Origin: Fasciolopsis buskii
Taxonomy: Eukaryota; Platyhelminthes; Trematoda; Plagiorchiida; Fasciolidae
Direction of reading: 5' to 3'
DNA length: 64,000 nt
Assembly (NCBI GenBank): GCA_008360955.1
Contig: LUCM01003808.1
Span: 42,611-106,610, forward strand
Position 1 is the first letter of the stretch. The number at the start of each line of letters is the position of its first letter. The translations under genes were made by a program, and so were the position numbers. Positions 49,669 through 62,029 of the stretch are shown here, one piece after another. The notes under the pieces are model-generated. The model was given only the letters and a program-made list of their open reading frames with translations. It did no database searches and was not told the DNA's origin.

Positions 49669-51036
49669 CTATGGTTCAGTCCATACGAACCTTTCATCAT
49701 GCCAGTCATAAATTGCGTTCCAGCTTCAACCAAGTAAGAGCAATACGCTATTTTTCAGTCCATAGTCCCCGATAGCCCATATACCAGTACACTTTGAGTT
49801 CAGATGTAGCAAAAATTCACATCCGATATGGTTCCGACATCTTCGGTCCGGTGTGGTCTAAAGGAGAGGTTAATCAATTGAGTGTATGTTCGCATTGAAG
49901 CGCAACAAAAATCGACAACTGGTTACCTGTGCGCGCATTCGTTAGGGAACGTTTGCTTCCGCTAGAATGGGCCTATCCAGGAAAGTCATGTAGATCTGGA
50001 ACGATTCACGTTTACAAGAGTCAGTAGTTATCTTGAGTACCTATTCTATGACCATTTGCATCAGTGAACGGCATCGATACTGATGAAATAAAATCACCGC
50101 ACTAATCGAGGTCAACATGAATTCATCGTCAGGTCGTATTATTCAACTCCGTTGTGCAAATCGGCAAAAATAAGTATAGTGAAAAATGTCTTGCCAAAAT
50201 CCACTCATTTGTTTTGAAGTATCCAGTAAAAATTTTGATTCGAGATAAAAGCATCATGAAAACATCATTCAGCATCATTAAAAAGGCTTGAAATTGACCA
50301 CAGTAGAAAGTCAATTTAAGATTGCCTGGGTGACTTATCAGCCCGAACTCAAATCGATAGTCCTTTATTAGTTTTTTTAACTCCATAAAAGCAATCAATC
50401 AGATCAAGAAGACAATTGTTTTACTAGGAAAGATATGATTGATGTAAATTTAGTGATTGACCGTACCCCATCCGTCACATCAAAAAGCTTATTGTTGGAC
50501 TGAATGAAAATAACAATTCCTCAAAGGAAGTTGCCCTAAAAGCAAGTTTAGGCAAGTAAGCTAATACAAATGCCTAACAAGGCGCACATTCAATCTCGTT
50601 CTAACCTGCAAACCCCGAGATTTTGGAAAAATCAAGGGGAAATTCTGGAGGATGTGACGTGGAGCATCTATTAAGTAGTATAAGCATTTCAAGTATAAGG
50701 AAGTGTTTTACGGGAAATTCAGGAGAGAATAAACAAGAACTATCAATTTTTTCCAGCTCTTATGACTACTGTTGGTCCTTCAACTAAATTAGCTAGGCTA
50801 TATTGTGTTTATCACAATCGAAAACCATCCTCGGTGGGTTCGATTAAAATGCATGAAGCAAAATGCATCGGTCGTTTCAAAATTTCAGGCAACTGAGAAA
50901 AACAAATCGGAAAATTTATCGGGATCGTCATCTTCCTCGCGTGAATCTGTACTGCGAGGCTTACTAAACGGCCAGTGATCGTGAAGTTTTGGCTTCGCCA
51001 GGCTTTGAAAAACGCAACCTGAGAAAAGTTTCGACT

Positions 51037-51180
51037 TTAGTGGAATTCGAAACCACGCAACTGTACTGCCTGTGCCAGTGAATTCAAACTGTTGATTGTT
51101 GCTTGACTCATCGGGACATCTTCCTCTGACAGACAAATTGCTTTGAGTTCATTGTGATGGAGACCGCATGCTTCCGCAAT
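51037..51180 (-). CDS. Candidate exon of an unidentified gene (c)
   Basis: After the acceptor tgattactctcccag the minus strand reads IAEACGLHHNELKAICLSEE, DVPMSQATINSLNSLAQAVQ, LRGFEFH and then TAA. The composition is that of a helical, soluble protein, and none of the other frames is as protein-like. It could be a C-terminal exon, or it could be spliced at a weak donor (GCA|GTACAG) in phase 0 into the exon at 49519-49668. I do not recognise the family. Confidence 0.42.
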   Translation of the reverse strand: MAEACGLHHNELKAICLSEEDVPMSQATINSLNSLAQAVQLRGFEFH

Positions 51181-52329
51181 CTGGGAGAGTAATCAATGGT
51201 CCTCGGTTGAAATTTCCCAACTCCATCCGGCGGGGCTTCGTAGCAAAGCTGGTTGAGCAAACGTAATACAGACACGTGAGTTGCTTCCATGCATAGGTTT
51301 GAACCCCGACAAGATCAAACACTTTTCATATTTAAGTGGTTTCTACGACCACATACCTGACTGCTAGTATCTGCTACACAGAGGTCAGCCATGTTCGATA
51401 CATATCTGTGTGCTCGGGCTTGTCAATATAGTGGATCGATGGAATTTCGTTCTCTTTAGCATGACGAGTTATTAACCGACGAAAAATGTTTTAACTGTGA
51501 AGATCCGTTTACGGAAAAATAATGAACCACGGTTTGCTGCAACTGTGTTCTCCGTGGAAAAATAAGCAAATACTCCAGGCACATCACTCAGTAGCTCCAG
51601 TAATCAATCAGAAACGTGATCATTTGTTAAGGCAAACACCTTAGTTTAATCCAATATCTTTTGTACTTCTCTGATACAGGCAGACCTCGCTTAAGCCACT
51701 GCCTCCTTCATCTTTTAAGCTATGCATTGATCTGCAACAATGTGACCTAAAAACCGAAAATGGAACTCCACCCAGTATTTCTGGTTAGCCTGCTTTGTCA
51801 TCGTCGAAGTCCAGAGGAGCGATTTCTTATTCAAAATGACGATCATTAATTAACCTCTGACAAATGAAATCTCGAAAGGAGTAACGTGGCAAAATAAATA
51901 GAATAAGCAAATAATCTTGCACTCCTTTTATTCGCAGTCTGGTGCATGCCTAGTATTTATGGAGACAGTCTTCGGCCATGTAAGGGTCAGCCAAAAGGAC
52001 AACTTGAAGTGTCATTCACCTTTAGGTGGTTGGATTGTTGACATATCCAACGCGAGCTTGAATTTGCCTTTCGTGGAGAAAGTAACTGGGCTTCCAGGAG
52101 GCGATCTATCGTATTCAGAACAAAAAGCATTGAAAGGCAGATTCCTCGGTGATTAGAGTAAACAGAACGAAAAAGCGGATGAGTTCATAAAGTCAAAGCC
52201 ATGTCACAAACTTTCAGCACTCATCGCTCAGTAGTATTGTTTAGGATTGCTGCTGATGAATTTGAATGACTGCCCTTCAGAAAACGTAGTTCGTGAAGAA
52301 CGCAAGTTACCCGGCTCATGCCATACTTT

Positions 52330-52530
52330 GAAGGCAACAGGCTCCATACTCTGTCCTATCAGAGCATACTCCTCAAGTCATCCAGGGTTTGAACCGGGGC
52401 CGTCTAACTGGACGGCGTGTTTGTCACCACCGAGGCACCAATTCCCGTGCAGACTTTTCATACATACCAACTTTGGATTGCTCGTAAATATTCTTCGAAC
52501 CTGGGTGTAGCGGTGGATATGCACCGCTAA
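52330..52530 (-). mobile_element. tRNA-related SINE relic
   Basis: On the minus strand the stretch contains CCCCGGTTCAAACCCTGG, a near-perfect box B, preceded by a tRNA-like segment. At 52503-52524 the plus strand has GTAGCGGTGGATATGCACCG, closely like GGGCGTGGTGGATATGCACT of the SINE pair at 19311-19754. Two SINE families or two parts of one may be joined here. Copies are too diverged to define ends. Confidence 0.45.
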
Positions 52531-55500
52531 TGAAGTGTAGTAAAATAGAAATCCGAGTCTGGTACCTCCCAAGTTCGAGATTGACGAATGACCGGAAGTC
52601 TGTGTGACTAGCGCATTCCGATGAGTAAGTAGTAGAACATGCACAAAGACAATGAGTGATTCAGGCTATATGCAATAGCGTTCCGCCGAATAATGGTGAT
52701 TCTTGAAATTAGTACTTTAGTCCCCTTGTATAACTAGGTTTTGCGATGACGAAAACACACGAAAGCCTGAAACGATTCACCACGCTGTTACGGTAATTTC
52801 GCCTCGGAATTTCAGTTTTACCGATTTGACTACTGAATTCACTGACAGTAAACAATTGTTTAAAGTGTAGAATGAAATTCTCATAACGCGCCATTGACCG
52901 GACAACAAACGACACCGGTCTCCTGCTCAGCTTGTTCGAAGATAGGGTAATTAACAGATGAAACATCATAGTAATTGACTCCAATAGTCCAGCTTCAAAT
53001 TCGTTTTTCGAAACCCTCATTCAGTTGGATATACTTGAAAGTGTGTGTCGGAAAGTAGATCATTAGTACCGATAGACCACCCATCATCATCATTTTTCAG
53101 GTGATAAATTTGCTATTTTTTTTCCTTTTATTCAAATTCGCAAATATAATTCTAATGAAGAACGGAGTGGCAAAATGCATAGTCGTTAGGTATTTAGATG
53201 CAAACTGCTGAGTGGTTAGTGCATGAAACCACAACTCTCACGGCTACCCATGTCTTTTGCTAAGGCAAATCGTTTAGGAAAAACCTATTTTGACTGAAAA
53301 TGATGGGCTTGATAAACAGTTGGTATGAATTTTTTTCTTGTTAAAAAACTCCAACAGAGGTTTTTGCTGATCAGTTGGTAAATGAATAACTGATACCATC
53401 TGACAGGTCTTCAATCAGCAGAATGATAAGAGCGAACTATTCAGTGATACATCTTGAATACTTGAAGATATTCGATTTTAATATTTCAATAATTCGCGGC
53501 AACCAATTTAATCGAACACCAACTAATGCAGACGTATCTTTGTAAATTATTTTTTCCATTTATTGAAAATCGTGATCCCTTCTCTCAGCTGCATCTTTAC
53601 AAACACCCCATTCTTGCGTGCATATTTATGCACAACAGTGTTCACATGCCTTGGCGGAGCGGAAACTAATCTTCCTGAATCACGGCAGAATGGAAATGAA
53701 TAGTGTATGAGAGGCAATAACTGTGCCTTTGTTGATAGGATTCTCAGTAAGTAAGTTTTCCGATAGTTCTAAACGTGACTTTGTGTTGACAGGAAATGAG
53801 TTGTGTATCTATTGGGACTGCTTTATGGCGCTGCCGTCCTCAATGCTGTTTTGCGTGGGAAAGGCGATCGATAGGAGTACATGTTTCTCTCCGTCACACT
53901 TAATGTCATATACAAAAAAGTTAGGAAGTGCGCTACTTACAAACACAAAAGGAAGAGTGCTTATTAAATTAACAAATGATTCTGGAACTAAATTCTGACT
54001 CGATGGGACAGAGAACAATATTAATGGTTTGCAGAACCCATCACTGATTCGGATTCATAAAACATCTTTCCGAATGGTCTGATATTTTCGTAGCGGCAAA
54101 ACGAAAGGACTACTCGGGGCCGAAGCAGCCACCCAAGGCAAATTGTACGCATGTCACATTTTTTCAGTCATTTCCTTCAACAGTATGCTCAGTTTTTACT
54201 GTTCCTGTTGTTTTAGTCATGCAGACGTCAATGCTCCTTTTTCCAGATAATGATAATATGGTGGGGTAAGATTTCAAGGTCCGAAACCCAGGGATTCTTG
54301 TCACACTGAGTTAGAAGCACGCCGCAAGTAAGCAACTATTCCAAAATATCTTCTCGAGTGAAGTGTATGGGGTTGTGAGAACTAAACGTAAGTATTAATT
54401 AATTTACGGAACGTATCCACCATCGGCGGCAGAGGAGGATTATGTGAAAGTTAGTAAATACATTGCCAAAGCTGCTAAGTTCGAATTCAAGAAAAGCTAG
54501 AAATTTCCTCTCGTATTACTTACCAGGATGAACGTATTATATGACTTGAATCAATTTGCTAAACAATTCTCAGCTTAGACGGTTCACTGGACAGAACTAA
54601 TCCGTACTTTTGTGAGCAACATGCAATATTCAAAGTGAATCCGAATCGGATAATGATATAAAATGCTCGCAGAAGAAAATATTAAGGGCATTCGAGTGTC
54701 TGGCCTAAACTTTGTCTTAGTCAATGATTCCCCATTTCTTTTTTTTCATATTGGCGAACGCAGTATATTTATTGAGATCCCAGTTGTTGGTATTCAGTCA
54801 GTATTAACCGCTATCGTGAAAACTCAAATTGAAAATATTTTGCGACTTTTAAGCTCACATATTGACACGTAATCAGACCATTCAATGGATAAATTTAGAA
54901 ACAACGTATCTGAAGATGAATCTTATGGCCAAATTGGTATATGCGAAAAGGTCAGATTTAATCTTTCCACCGTTGTGTTTTTAACCTCAAGATTCTAAAG
55001 TTGTTGCATATGTCAAAATCGACTATTATACTTGTTCTAGTATTATCAATATTGCCATTACTCGTTTATCTTCTTTATGTGTCATGCAAAAATTTATATA
55101 TTTTTCGCAACGGGTTAGTATAAATAGCGTTTCAGAGCCGATGACATTCATGAGCAAGCTTCAAGATGTTGAACGCTTCGGCAGCAACTCTCGCATATTT
55201 CAGATGGTTAGATATTCCAGTTCTCCGCTGCCGGCTATCATATGTGCGAGATATTGTACACATTTTGTAAAAATTTTCGAAAGACGCAAGTATATGATAC
55301 TTCGATGGAGCTGATCGGTGCCAAATTTTTCCATGCCATTTCAGGGAAGGAAAACAAAATAAACGACACATCGAACTAGATTGTCGTCTCGTCACAATAA
55401 AATACTTCGGGCCATTCAGCTGCATCTCTCCAATTGCCGAGAAACGTCTTGTTTGTAAACAGATAAAAAAACAATTTACGAAAATAAAAATAAAAACAGT

Positions 55501-56066
55501 CGTATCGTTTAAGTCTTTCCACTGTTTGCAAATGTAGGTACAGATAACAAAGTTTGTTTTGTGGTAAGAGCCCGTGGAATCGTGCTGAAGATGTTCAGAA
55601 CAGCAAAATACTAAAACAATCTATCTTCATTCCTTTTATCACAGGAATTACGTTTCTAAGTAACAAACAGACAGATAACCAAGCGAACAAACAAACATTG
55701 TTGGGGTTCGATATGCATACACCCCTATATAATGAACTGAGTGAGCATCATCACCGGTCAAAGAGGAGCTTCGAAAGAAACCATAACAATGCTAGGATCA
55801 AAATGCACTAATCACTAACCTCCGTAATGATATAAGGCAGTTTACTCTTATGGGTAAATAACACCCCTTTTGGTTGTGACGAAATACTTACTTACTGTCG
55901 GGACGGACACACCGCCAATCCGCTACGGATTTTACTGGTCTGCACCTGTACAGGTGATTCTCTGCGAGTGAGCTGGATAACAAACTGACATCATAGAAAA
56001 CATGCAATTTTGCTCTGGATCCTTTCCAGTTTAATACCTTTCTTTTTGTCGAGATATACATACATT
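52531..56066. other. Unassigned stretch between candidate exons
   Basis: Several minus-strand frames look protein-like (53809-54018 with a GTAAGT donor inside; 55132-55425) but the plus strand is equally open at both places. I can support no gene here. Confidence 0.45.
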
Positions 56067-56291
56067 TTAGCCTCGAATGCTGAATTCTTCTCCGAGTATA
56101 TGCTCTCTGACGTGCGCTGAGCAGTCACAATATGAAAGTTGGTGGTCATATTCTACGGCCAATTCAATGAGCCCAAAATGATTTCGCCCAAACGACTGGA
56201 GTTTCATAACCAAGGGTTGATAACACACCCGAACACAGCAATTCGCGCATTGATCTTCGATTAAACAACCCGAATTCTCAGTTTGTAAAAT
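56067..56291 (-). CDS. Candidate exon of an unidentified gene (e)
   Basis: After an acceptor ggactcggtcacag the minus strand is open for 74 codons in phase 0: it begins ILQTENSGCLIEDQCANCCV and ends HVREHILGEEFSIRG with a stop at 56067. The cysteine content (eight residues) is notable. It would follow the candidate exon at 58842-58964 in phase. No good internal donor is visible, and no domain is recognised, so it may be a chance open frame. Confidence 0.22.
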   Translation of the reverse strand: MLQTENSGCLIEDQCANCCVRVCYQPLVMKLQSFGRNHFGLIELAVEYDHQLSYCDCSAHVREHILGEEFSIRG

Positions 56292-57087
56292 CTGTGACCG
56301 AGTCCAAATCATCATTATCGGCTTCCTGACCGTCGATTCACTCTGCCCGTCCGACCGAATAAAACTGGCGATGTATGAACAACAACACAGCTAATTCGAT
56401 AAGCAATACTTGCGACTGTACAGGGTTATGGGATAACATAAAAATATATGTTCGCCTTTATCCTGTCCTAATGTTTTTAATTAATTGGGATTATGCTAAC
56501 AGCTTCCTATTTATTAGATTTTCACTCCATGAACTGATTCCTTGTGACTGCATAATCGGTCGAAGTGCTACTCGTCCCGTCCAAGAAATAGGATACGCAC
56601 GACTCAGCCACTCCAAACTCAGCTCATTCAGGTCGGTATCGGTAAAATTATTGTTGGCTTTGCATAAATTTTAGCGTTCGTACTTCTTCCGTTTGGTAAC
56701 AAACGGGGTAGCTCACTGGTGTCAGTACCTGGGTATCTGATCCTTATTTATCCGTAGCATTCTTTGGGCTTAGTGCTACTTCGCGAGTGCAATATTGACT
56801 GTATGTTTGCTTACTTGCGATAGTTTGGTAGGCTCAAGGAAACAGTATTCTCTTTCGTATTTCATTCTCAAAAGACATTTTCTGTTGTCAGTCGTGTTCG
56901 GATGTTCATGCTGTCTTTGTTGCTGTGGTTAGTAAAAAACATGCGCTTTTAAAAATGCCAAATGGTAACCTGAATTTGACGTTTGCGGATTTTTTGAAAT
57001 AAGTTAATCAATCAAGTTTGCAGTTTTTATTCTTGCTAAAGTGAATTTATCCTACTTCCCATTATGAATGAAGCAAACGTTTTGGGA

Positions 57088-57108
57088 ACTGCACGGCAAC
57101 CGTGCAGT
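57088..57108. repeat. Perfect 9-bp hairpin
   Basis: The arms ACTGCACGG and CCGTGCAGT are separated by CAA. It lies between candidate exons and no gene is seen around it. It is GC-rich compared with its surroundings. No terminator-like T run follows. Confidence 0.6.
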
Positions 57109-58841
57109 CGGAACAACACGACAGTCACAAAACGTCTGAGTTTCACCAGACTCTATTTCGCATCAGATTTGTGCGACTGGTTGCTCAACGTCTGACATCC
57201 TGTTCGCCACCAGACTAAAAAAGAAGATGCTGAAATACGGTCAGTTTATGCTGCCGCTTTTGGCTATTCAAGGTTATTTGAAGTGTCTGAAGTTCTTGTT
57301 TGTATCCAAAAAGCCAGATATGTGAAATCGGTGCAGAGATATCCGAAATTCACTGTAGAGCAGACTCAAATGGAAATCGGTAGCATCCAGGATAATCTAA
57401 CTCCCGTATGAAAACCTAATTTGTACGTTGTGGCCACTCGGGTGCGTACCACATTCAATCCAAGTGTTGTGTTGTGATCAGGCAGCATACTACACATGCT
57501 CCTCCGAACAACTAATGCATGACCTACGTCAAGTTAAATTAATCATGTTTCATTTTGACTGACAAATCCGTTCGGTTAAAAGACGCTTCAGTCGAACAAA
57601 GGATGCGCCGCGAATCAAAAACTCACCATTTCGTCGCTCTTCTCTCCACCCGGACATGTTCCGGATATTTACCCTAGAAAGTGTCCACCTCTTTTATAGT
57701 CACCGAAACAATCCGTCGTTTCAATGAGGACTGACTGTATTTCATTGTTCATTCACACTGTCATCGACAGAACGTGATTGCTCTGTATGACCACACGGGT
57801 ATATGTGCATAGGCACACAAAAGCCCACATACATTATTCGGAATCGGATCAGCAACCCTTACCAAATTATTCGGTTTAGGCAAGCAAAGGAGGAACAATT
57901 CCCGAGGGATAAGTCACGAAATAGCGGTTGTTTATTTGTTCCGAATCCACTGTTTTATTCTAGCTAGTTAATTGATTGGGGAATGAATGAATATGGATTT
58001 TTAGCAAATTGACAATCTGCTTCATTCCGAAATTAATGTCACTGCAGTGCCTAGTTAATATCAATTATTTTCACAGTTTTTCGGAGGAATGGACGGATAT
58101 TACAACCAACATTTTGCCTGTACATTAGGGGAGTGGATTATGTAGATCGAGCCATTTATTGTAAAAGTAAACGCATGATTCCAAAATGACGTGAATTCGT
58201 TAAACGTCGCCGTTCTTAACGGTTGAACTGGGCATAAATAACCTCTTAGATCAATCACGTGATCGGATGAACTAGCTTATGAGATGTGATTTTATGATAA
58301 TTTTTTTACTAAGCAACGAATACTACCATCATTAACTGTCTAACAATATAAGCATGAATTAAGGATTTCATGAGCAATGCAGATTGATCTAGTGAACCGT
58401 ACATATCTTGCAGCTAATCGTTTATCAGACAAACGAAAACTGAATTATTCGTTTTTTGATTCAGAGTTTTCATTGAAGAATGATTTTGAGAATGGAACGC
58501 TCGAAGAAAAAAAAACTAAAAAGCCACAGCGAAGGCGAACTAATTAACTTACGCGATAAGTACTAGTCACTTCTGTACCGTGCATATGGATGTTTACTTA
58601 TTCACCTGCCAACAAACCAAAATGCCCTCCAGAATGCACATATGCCCACGTGCATACATGCGTGCATAAACACACAAACACACATATTCCGTAATTTTCA
58701 AAATGTTTCATTGTTGAAAATCGTGTAATTATTACCATCGGTCGCCTTCGGTCTGTTAGAAACTGGTTATTCATAGAAAAGAAGGTACAGTAACGGAAAG
58801 GTTTATAAAAATGATCGCTGAGAATCTCGAGCGATTAAAAC

Positions 58842-58964
58842 CTTTGAGGTTTTCTTGTAAGCAATATGTTTTATGCGAGGATGGATTGAAAAATTTCCTT
58901 CTATGTACACAGCAGAATTTGCTGCCATTAAACCATTCACTTGGTCGAACAATAGCGCCCACAG
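58842..58964 (-). CDS. Candidate exon of an unidentified gene (d)
   Basis: A strong acceptor (atattatttgctcag) and a moderate donor (TCAAAG|GTTTTA) bound 41 codons in phase 0: LWALLFDQVNGLMAANSAVY, IEGNFSIHPRIKHIAYKKTS, K. The sequence looks conserved in style, with a hydrophobic first half and a basic end, but I cannot name the family. It may belong to the same minus-strand gene as the candidates at 51037-51180 and 49331-49668. The plus strand has an ATG-started frame of 75 codons over the same bases, which looks less natural. Confidence 0.42.
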
Positions 58965-59099
58965 CTGAGCAAATAATATTTCTGTTTTCTCGCTCAATAA
59001 CACGCACTAACCACAAAATTGATCCGGTTCATGACTGAAAATGTTGAGCGCATTACGTATCTGGGCCTTCCTGTGTTTGTGTTATCCTATTTGAGCTGC

Positions 59100-60240
59100 A
59101 ATGAGTTTTCAAGACAGACAAGTTCTATGCTCGGTTACTTGTTATGTGATTGATGATGCTAGCAAAATTTTCGAAGGTCTGCACTTTTCTTCGGGCAAGT
59201 TCTGCACTTTTCTTTCCTTCTGTATTCTGTTATCCGTGTCATCAGTTATCTGCTGGTTTGTCCAATGCATTCTGCCGGGCATTCCTTGCAACTGATTTTG
59301 TAGATGCAGTTTTCTTGGTCTTGCACACTAATTTGATCTCTAGCCTCTGATAAGCGGCGTTTTAACGCATTATCTATCCGGAAGAATGTGTCAATTGCAA
59401 AGTCACTGAGGACCTCTCTTATTGCTTCCGAAGTGCCTGATCTGTACGGAATTCCGACTGAAGCCGCTTTCTCCTTTTCTTTCTTCGTCTTGGTTGTTGA
59501 CACGTAAGTCTCCAATTGTTTTCTTATGAGGCACGTTTAGACGTTTTAGTTCTTCTTTACATTCGGTGTCATCACCGCCTATCTTTTTACTTCTCTTGGC
59601 TAGCGAGGAAATAAATGTTCGTTTCACACATTGTGGATGAGCTGAACTGAAGTCCAAACACTTGTCAAAATGTTTAGATTTTCTGCGAATGCCGATGTTG
59701 AATCTACGGAAGTCATTGACTTTCAGCCGACAATCTAGGAAGCTGATGACTCTACTGGTGTCTTCTGGCTCCATTGTGAACCTAATGGATCTGCATCGCT
59801 TATTGAGAACCTGAAGAGAGCTATCTTTTTGTGATGACTTGATGATTGCAAACGTATCGTCGATATACCGTACTTACAGACGTGGGGAGTGAATAAAATT
59901 CTTTAAAGCTTTTGATTCAACGGAGTGTAGGAAAAGCTTTTCTACAATGGGGAATATGGGCGATCCCGTGGCCATACCATCCGTTTGTTTGAACAACCCA
60001 TGTTTGAACGTGAAGTATGTTGACGTGAGGCATAGTTCTCTCTCTGATAATTTCTGATGGATTTATTAAAGTTCTGTCTTCCAAGGAAGTGTCCGATATT
60101 AACAATGAGCGCAAATAGTTCAAACTCTTTAATGGGTACACTTGTGTATAAAGAGGCCACATCAAAACTCACAGCAACTTAATCTTTTTCTGGAAAGCCC
60201 AAACATCTTTGAAAGACAAACACTCCAAAGGTCACCACAC
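59100..60240 (-). pseudogene. Penelope-like element relic (reverse transcriptase and GIY-YIG)
   Basis: Read leftwards: VAVSFDVASLYTSVPIKEF at about 60175, then after a frameshift TDGMATGSPIFPIVEKLF near 59975, a stop, then RYIDDTFAIIKSS near 59870 (the YxDD catalytic motif), EDTSRVISFLDCRLKVNDFR at about 59760 with a basic region, and finally NCIYKISCKECPAECIGQTS near 59310-59250. The last block is the start of the GIY-YIG endonuclease of Penelope-like elements, and the order fits this class. Stops, at least one frameshift and a missing 5' part show that it is inactive. A hairpin repeat copy lies about 120 bases upstream (60355-60520). Confidence 0.85.
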
Positions 60241-60354
60241 TAGCTGACCCCGCTACCACGGTGGCACATGACGTGAAGGACAACTAATCTCTCCTCCGGT
60301 CTGCAGTTCAAAGTACACACATACATTCACAGGCAGACAAGTGAACATCCGTTG

Positions 60355-60520
60355 GTATGTGAACGGTACCTCAGTTATTTGATCATAAATCTTGCCTTGA
60401 GAAAGACTATCCACGGTAGTCGAACCCTTGGCGAATTACATGTGCCAACAACGCTGTTATTACCATTATATCATTCACAATAAAACCAATACATGACGCA
60501 TCGACTTTTCCATACACTCC
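60355..60520 (-). repeat. Hairpin repeat copy F, next to the Penelope-like element
   Basis: Longest copy of a repeat found six times in the window. Its core on this strand orientation contains GACTATCCACGGTAGTC (an inverted repeat with a 3-base loop) and ends in ATTATATCATTCACAATAA on the plus strand. It shares about 160 bases with the copy at 11086-11250, including a further block CCAATACATGACGCATCGA. Its place just upstream of the Penelope-like relic, on the same strand, suggests it is the terminal repeat of that element. Confidence 0.7.
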
Positions 60521-60725
60521 TTATGTCACTCGGTCCTGATAATCACAAACCTAGAGAATTGTTTACTATTTAGAAAGTATAACTGAAGCTAAAAATCGGG
60601 AGGTCATCAAAATGAAATTATCCTGTCTAAACACATCGGTTTTTGATGGATTCATTTCTTAGGTTTCAGCTGATCAAGACTGATTATTCAAATTAATGAG
60701 GCAAACACGAGACTTCAATTAAATA

Positions 60726-60840
60726 ATGTCTACCGATTTTTTGAAGACTGCTGGAAAATTTTCGAGGCTAGTGCAAAGAGAAGGATGTTTGTTAGCTTGT
60801 GCAGCTGTTTGTGGGTTTTCCTTGAATAGAAATGGACCAG
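60726..60840 (+). CDS. Candidate first exon, unidentified small protein
   Basis: The plus strand has an ATG in acceptable context (aataATGtct) and 38 codons plus one base up to a donor CCAG|GTAACG. It reads MSTDFLKTAGKFSRLVQREG and continues CLLACAAVCGFSLNRNGP. The basic and hydrophobic start could be a mitochondrial or membrane-targeting sequence. No second exon in the matching phase was found downstream. The minus strand is open across the same bases for 91 codons, so this is weak. Confidence 0.25.
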
Positions 60841-62029
60841 GTAACGCTTTATCAGTCAACGGGACTCCAAAAGAACGCCAGGGACGAAATACGGAACAGT
60901 CCCCCTTGTTCCTTTGTTGAAAATCACCGTCTACAATGGAGGACAAGGCATTCCATGTTTCGACTTTATGGTTTTTGGCTGTCCTAACCGACACAGTTGG
61001 CCCTAGAATTAGTAGAATGCAGATCTTGCCCCAAAATCATGCGGACTGTCATTCATCTTCATATTCCTTCTTTACTGCAAGATTAAAGAAGTTTATTTCG
61101 GCAAGCTGAAGTCCAAAACCATTCTCAATTACAGAATGAATGTGTATTTGGTATATCGTTCAGCACAGGATGTCGTGGTCAGGCATAACACATTAGACTG
61201 AGGCAGAATTATCGGGTAACCTTGGACATAAGCAGAACCAGATTTCCTAGTTAGTTTTAGCATCTTATGGTGACTCGAATAAGTCATTTAAGTAACCTGC
61301 TGTGACTAGGTGTTTGTTGTGAGCTTATCAGCAAGCATTTGATATCCTCGGATTGAGTATCGCTCAGAAAAGGAGTCGGTTGATCATTAATTGTTTTTGT
61401 TAATTCTAATAAGCTCTAATCTATCATTAGTGGAAAATGCGAACACGTTGTAGCCTAAGTAACTCCGCATCCACAAATGCCACATTGTTCCATTCACATG
61501 GATCTAGAACCGGTCGACCACGGTCAACTTAAGTTCGCCAGTGTTTGCATACCTTTTGAAAACTACAAACCCCGTAATGGTCCTAATTGAAGATCACTAG
61601 GTTGTCTGATTGCCCAAATCTCATTAAACAGAAGATTTAGTGGCGGGTTAGTTGAAACAAAGCCTGAATTATGTAGCATAAACCTTGCTTGAACTCGTTC
61701 TTTTGACTTAAAAAGTCTTCTGGTAATCTAGCTTTTTGAAACTGTTCCAAATCCCCACTAATCGATTGCAAAAGTCAGAAGACCACCTGTTTTTCTGTAA
61801 GCTGATGAACCGGGTAAGTATTTATGTTCTTATCAGAGTAAATTACATGGGCACGTACAATTACATTTTAGCCAGAAATCGTTTGCTGAGACACTGGCAC
61901 CGGAATGGAAAAAGAGTTAAAAATTCGCGATGAAAATAACCCAATGGCATAAGACGCTGGGTGGGGGTCAGCGATGTCTTTCGATGTTAGTACAGGAGAT
62001 CATTTTGGAACTACAGATTTTTATTGCCG

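Noticed and set aside
55132..55425. 97-codon minus frame ending ARVAAEAFNILKLAHECHRL, and an opposing plus-strand exon-like piece EPMTFMSKLQDVERFG
   Set aside because: Both strands are equally open with comparable splice signals, so neither can be supported.
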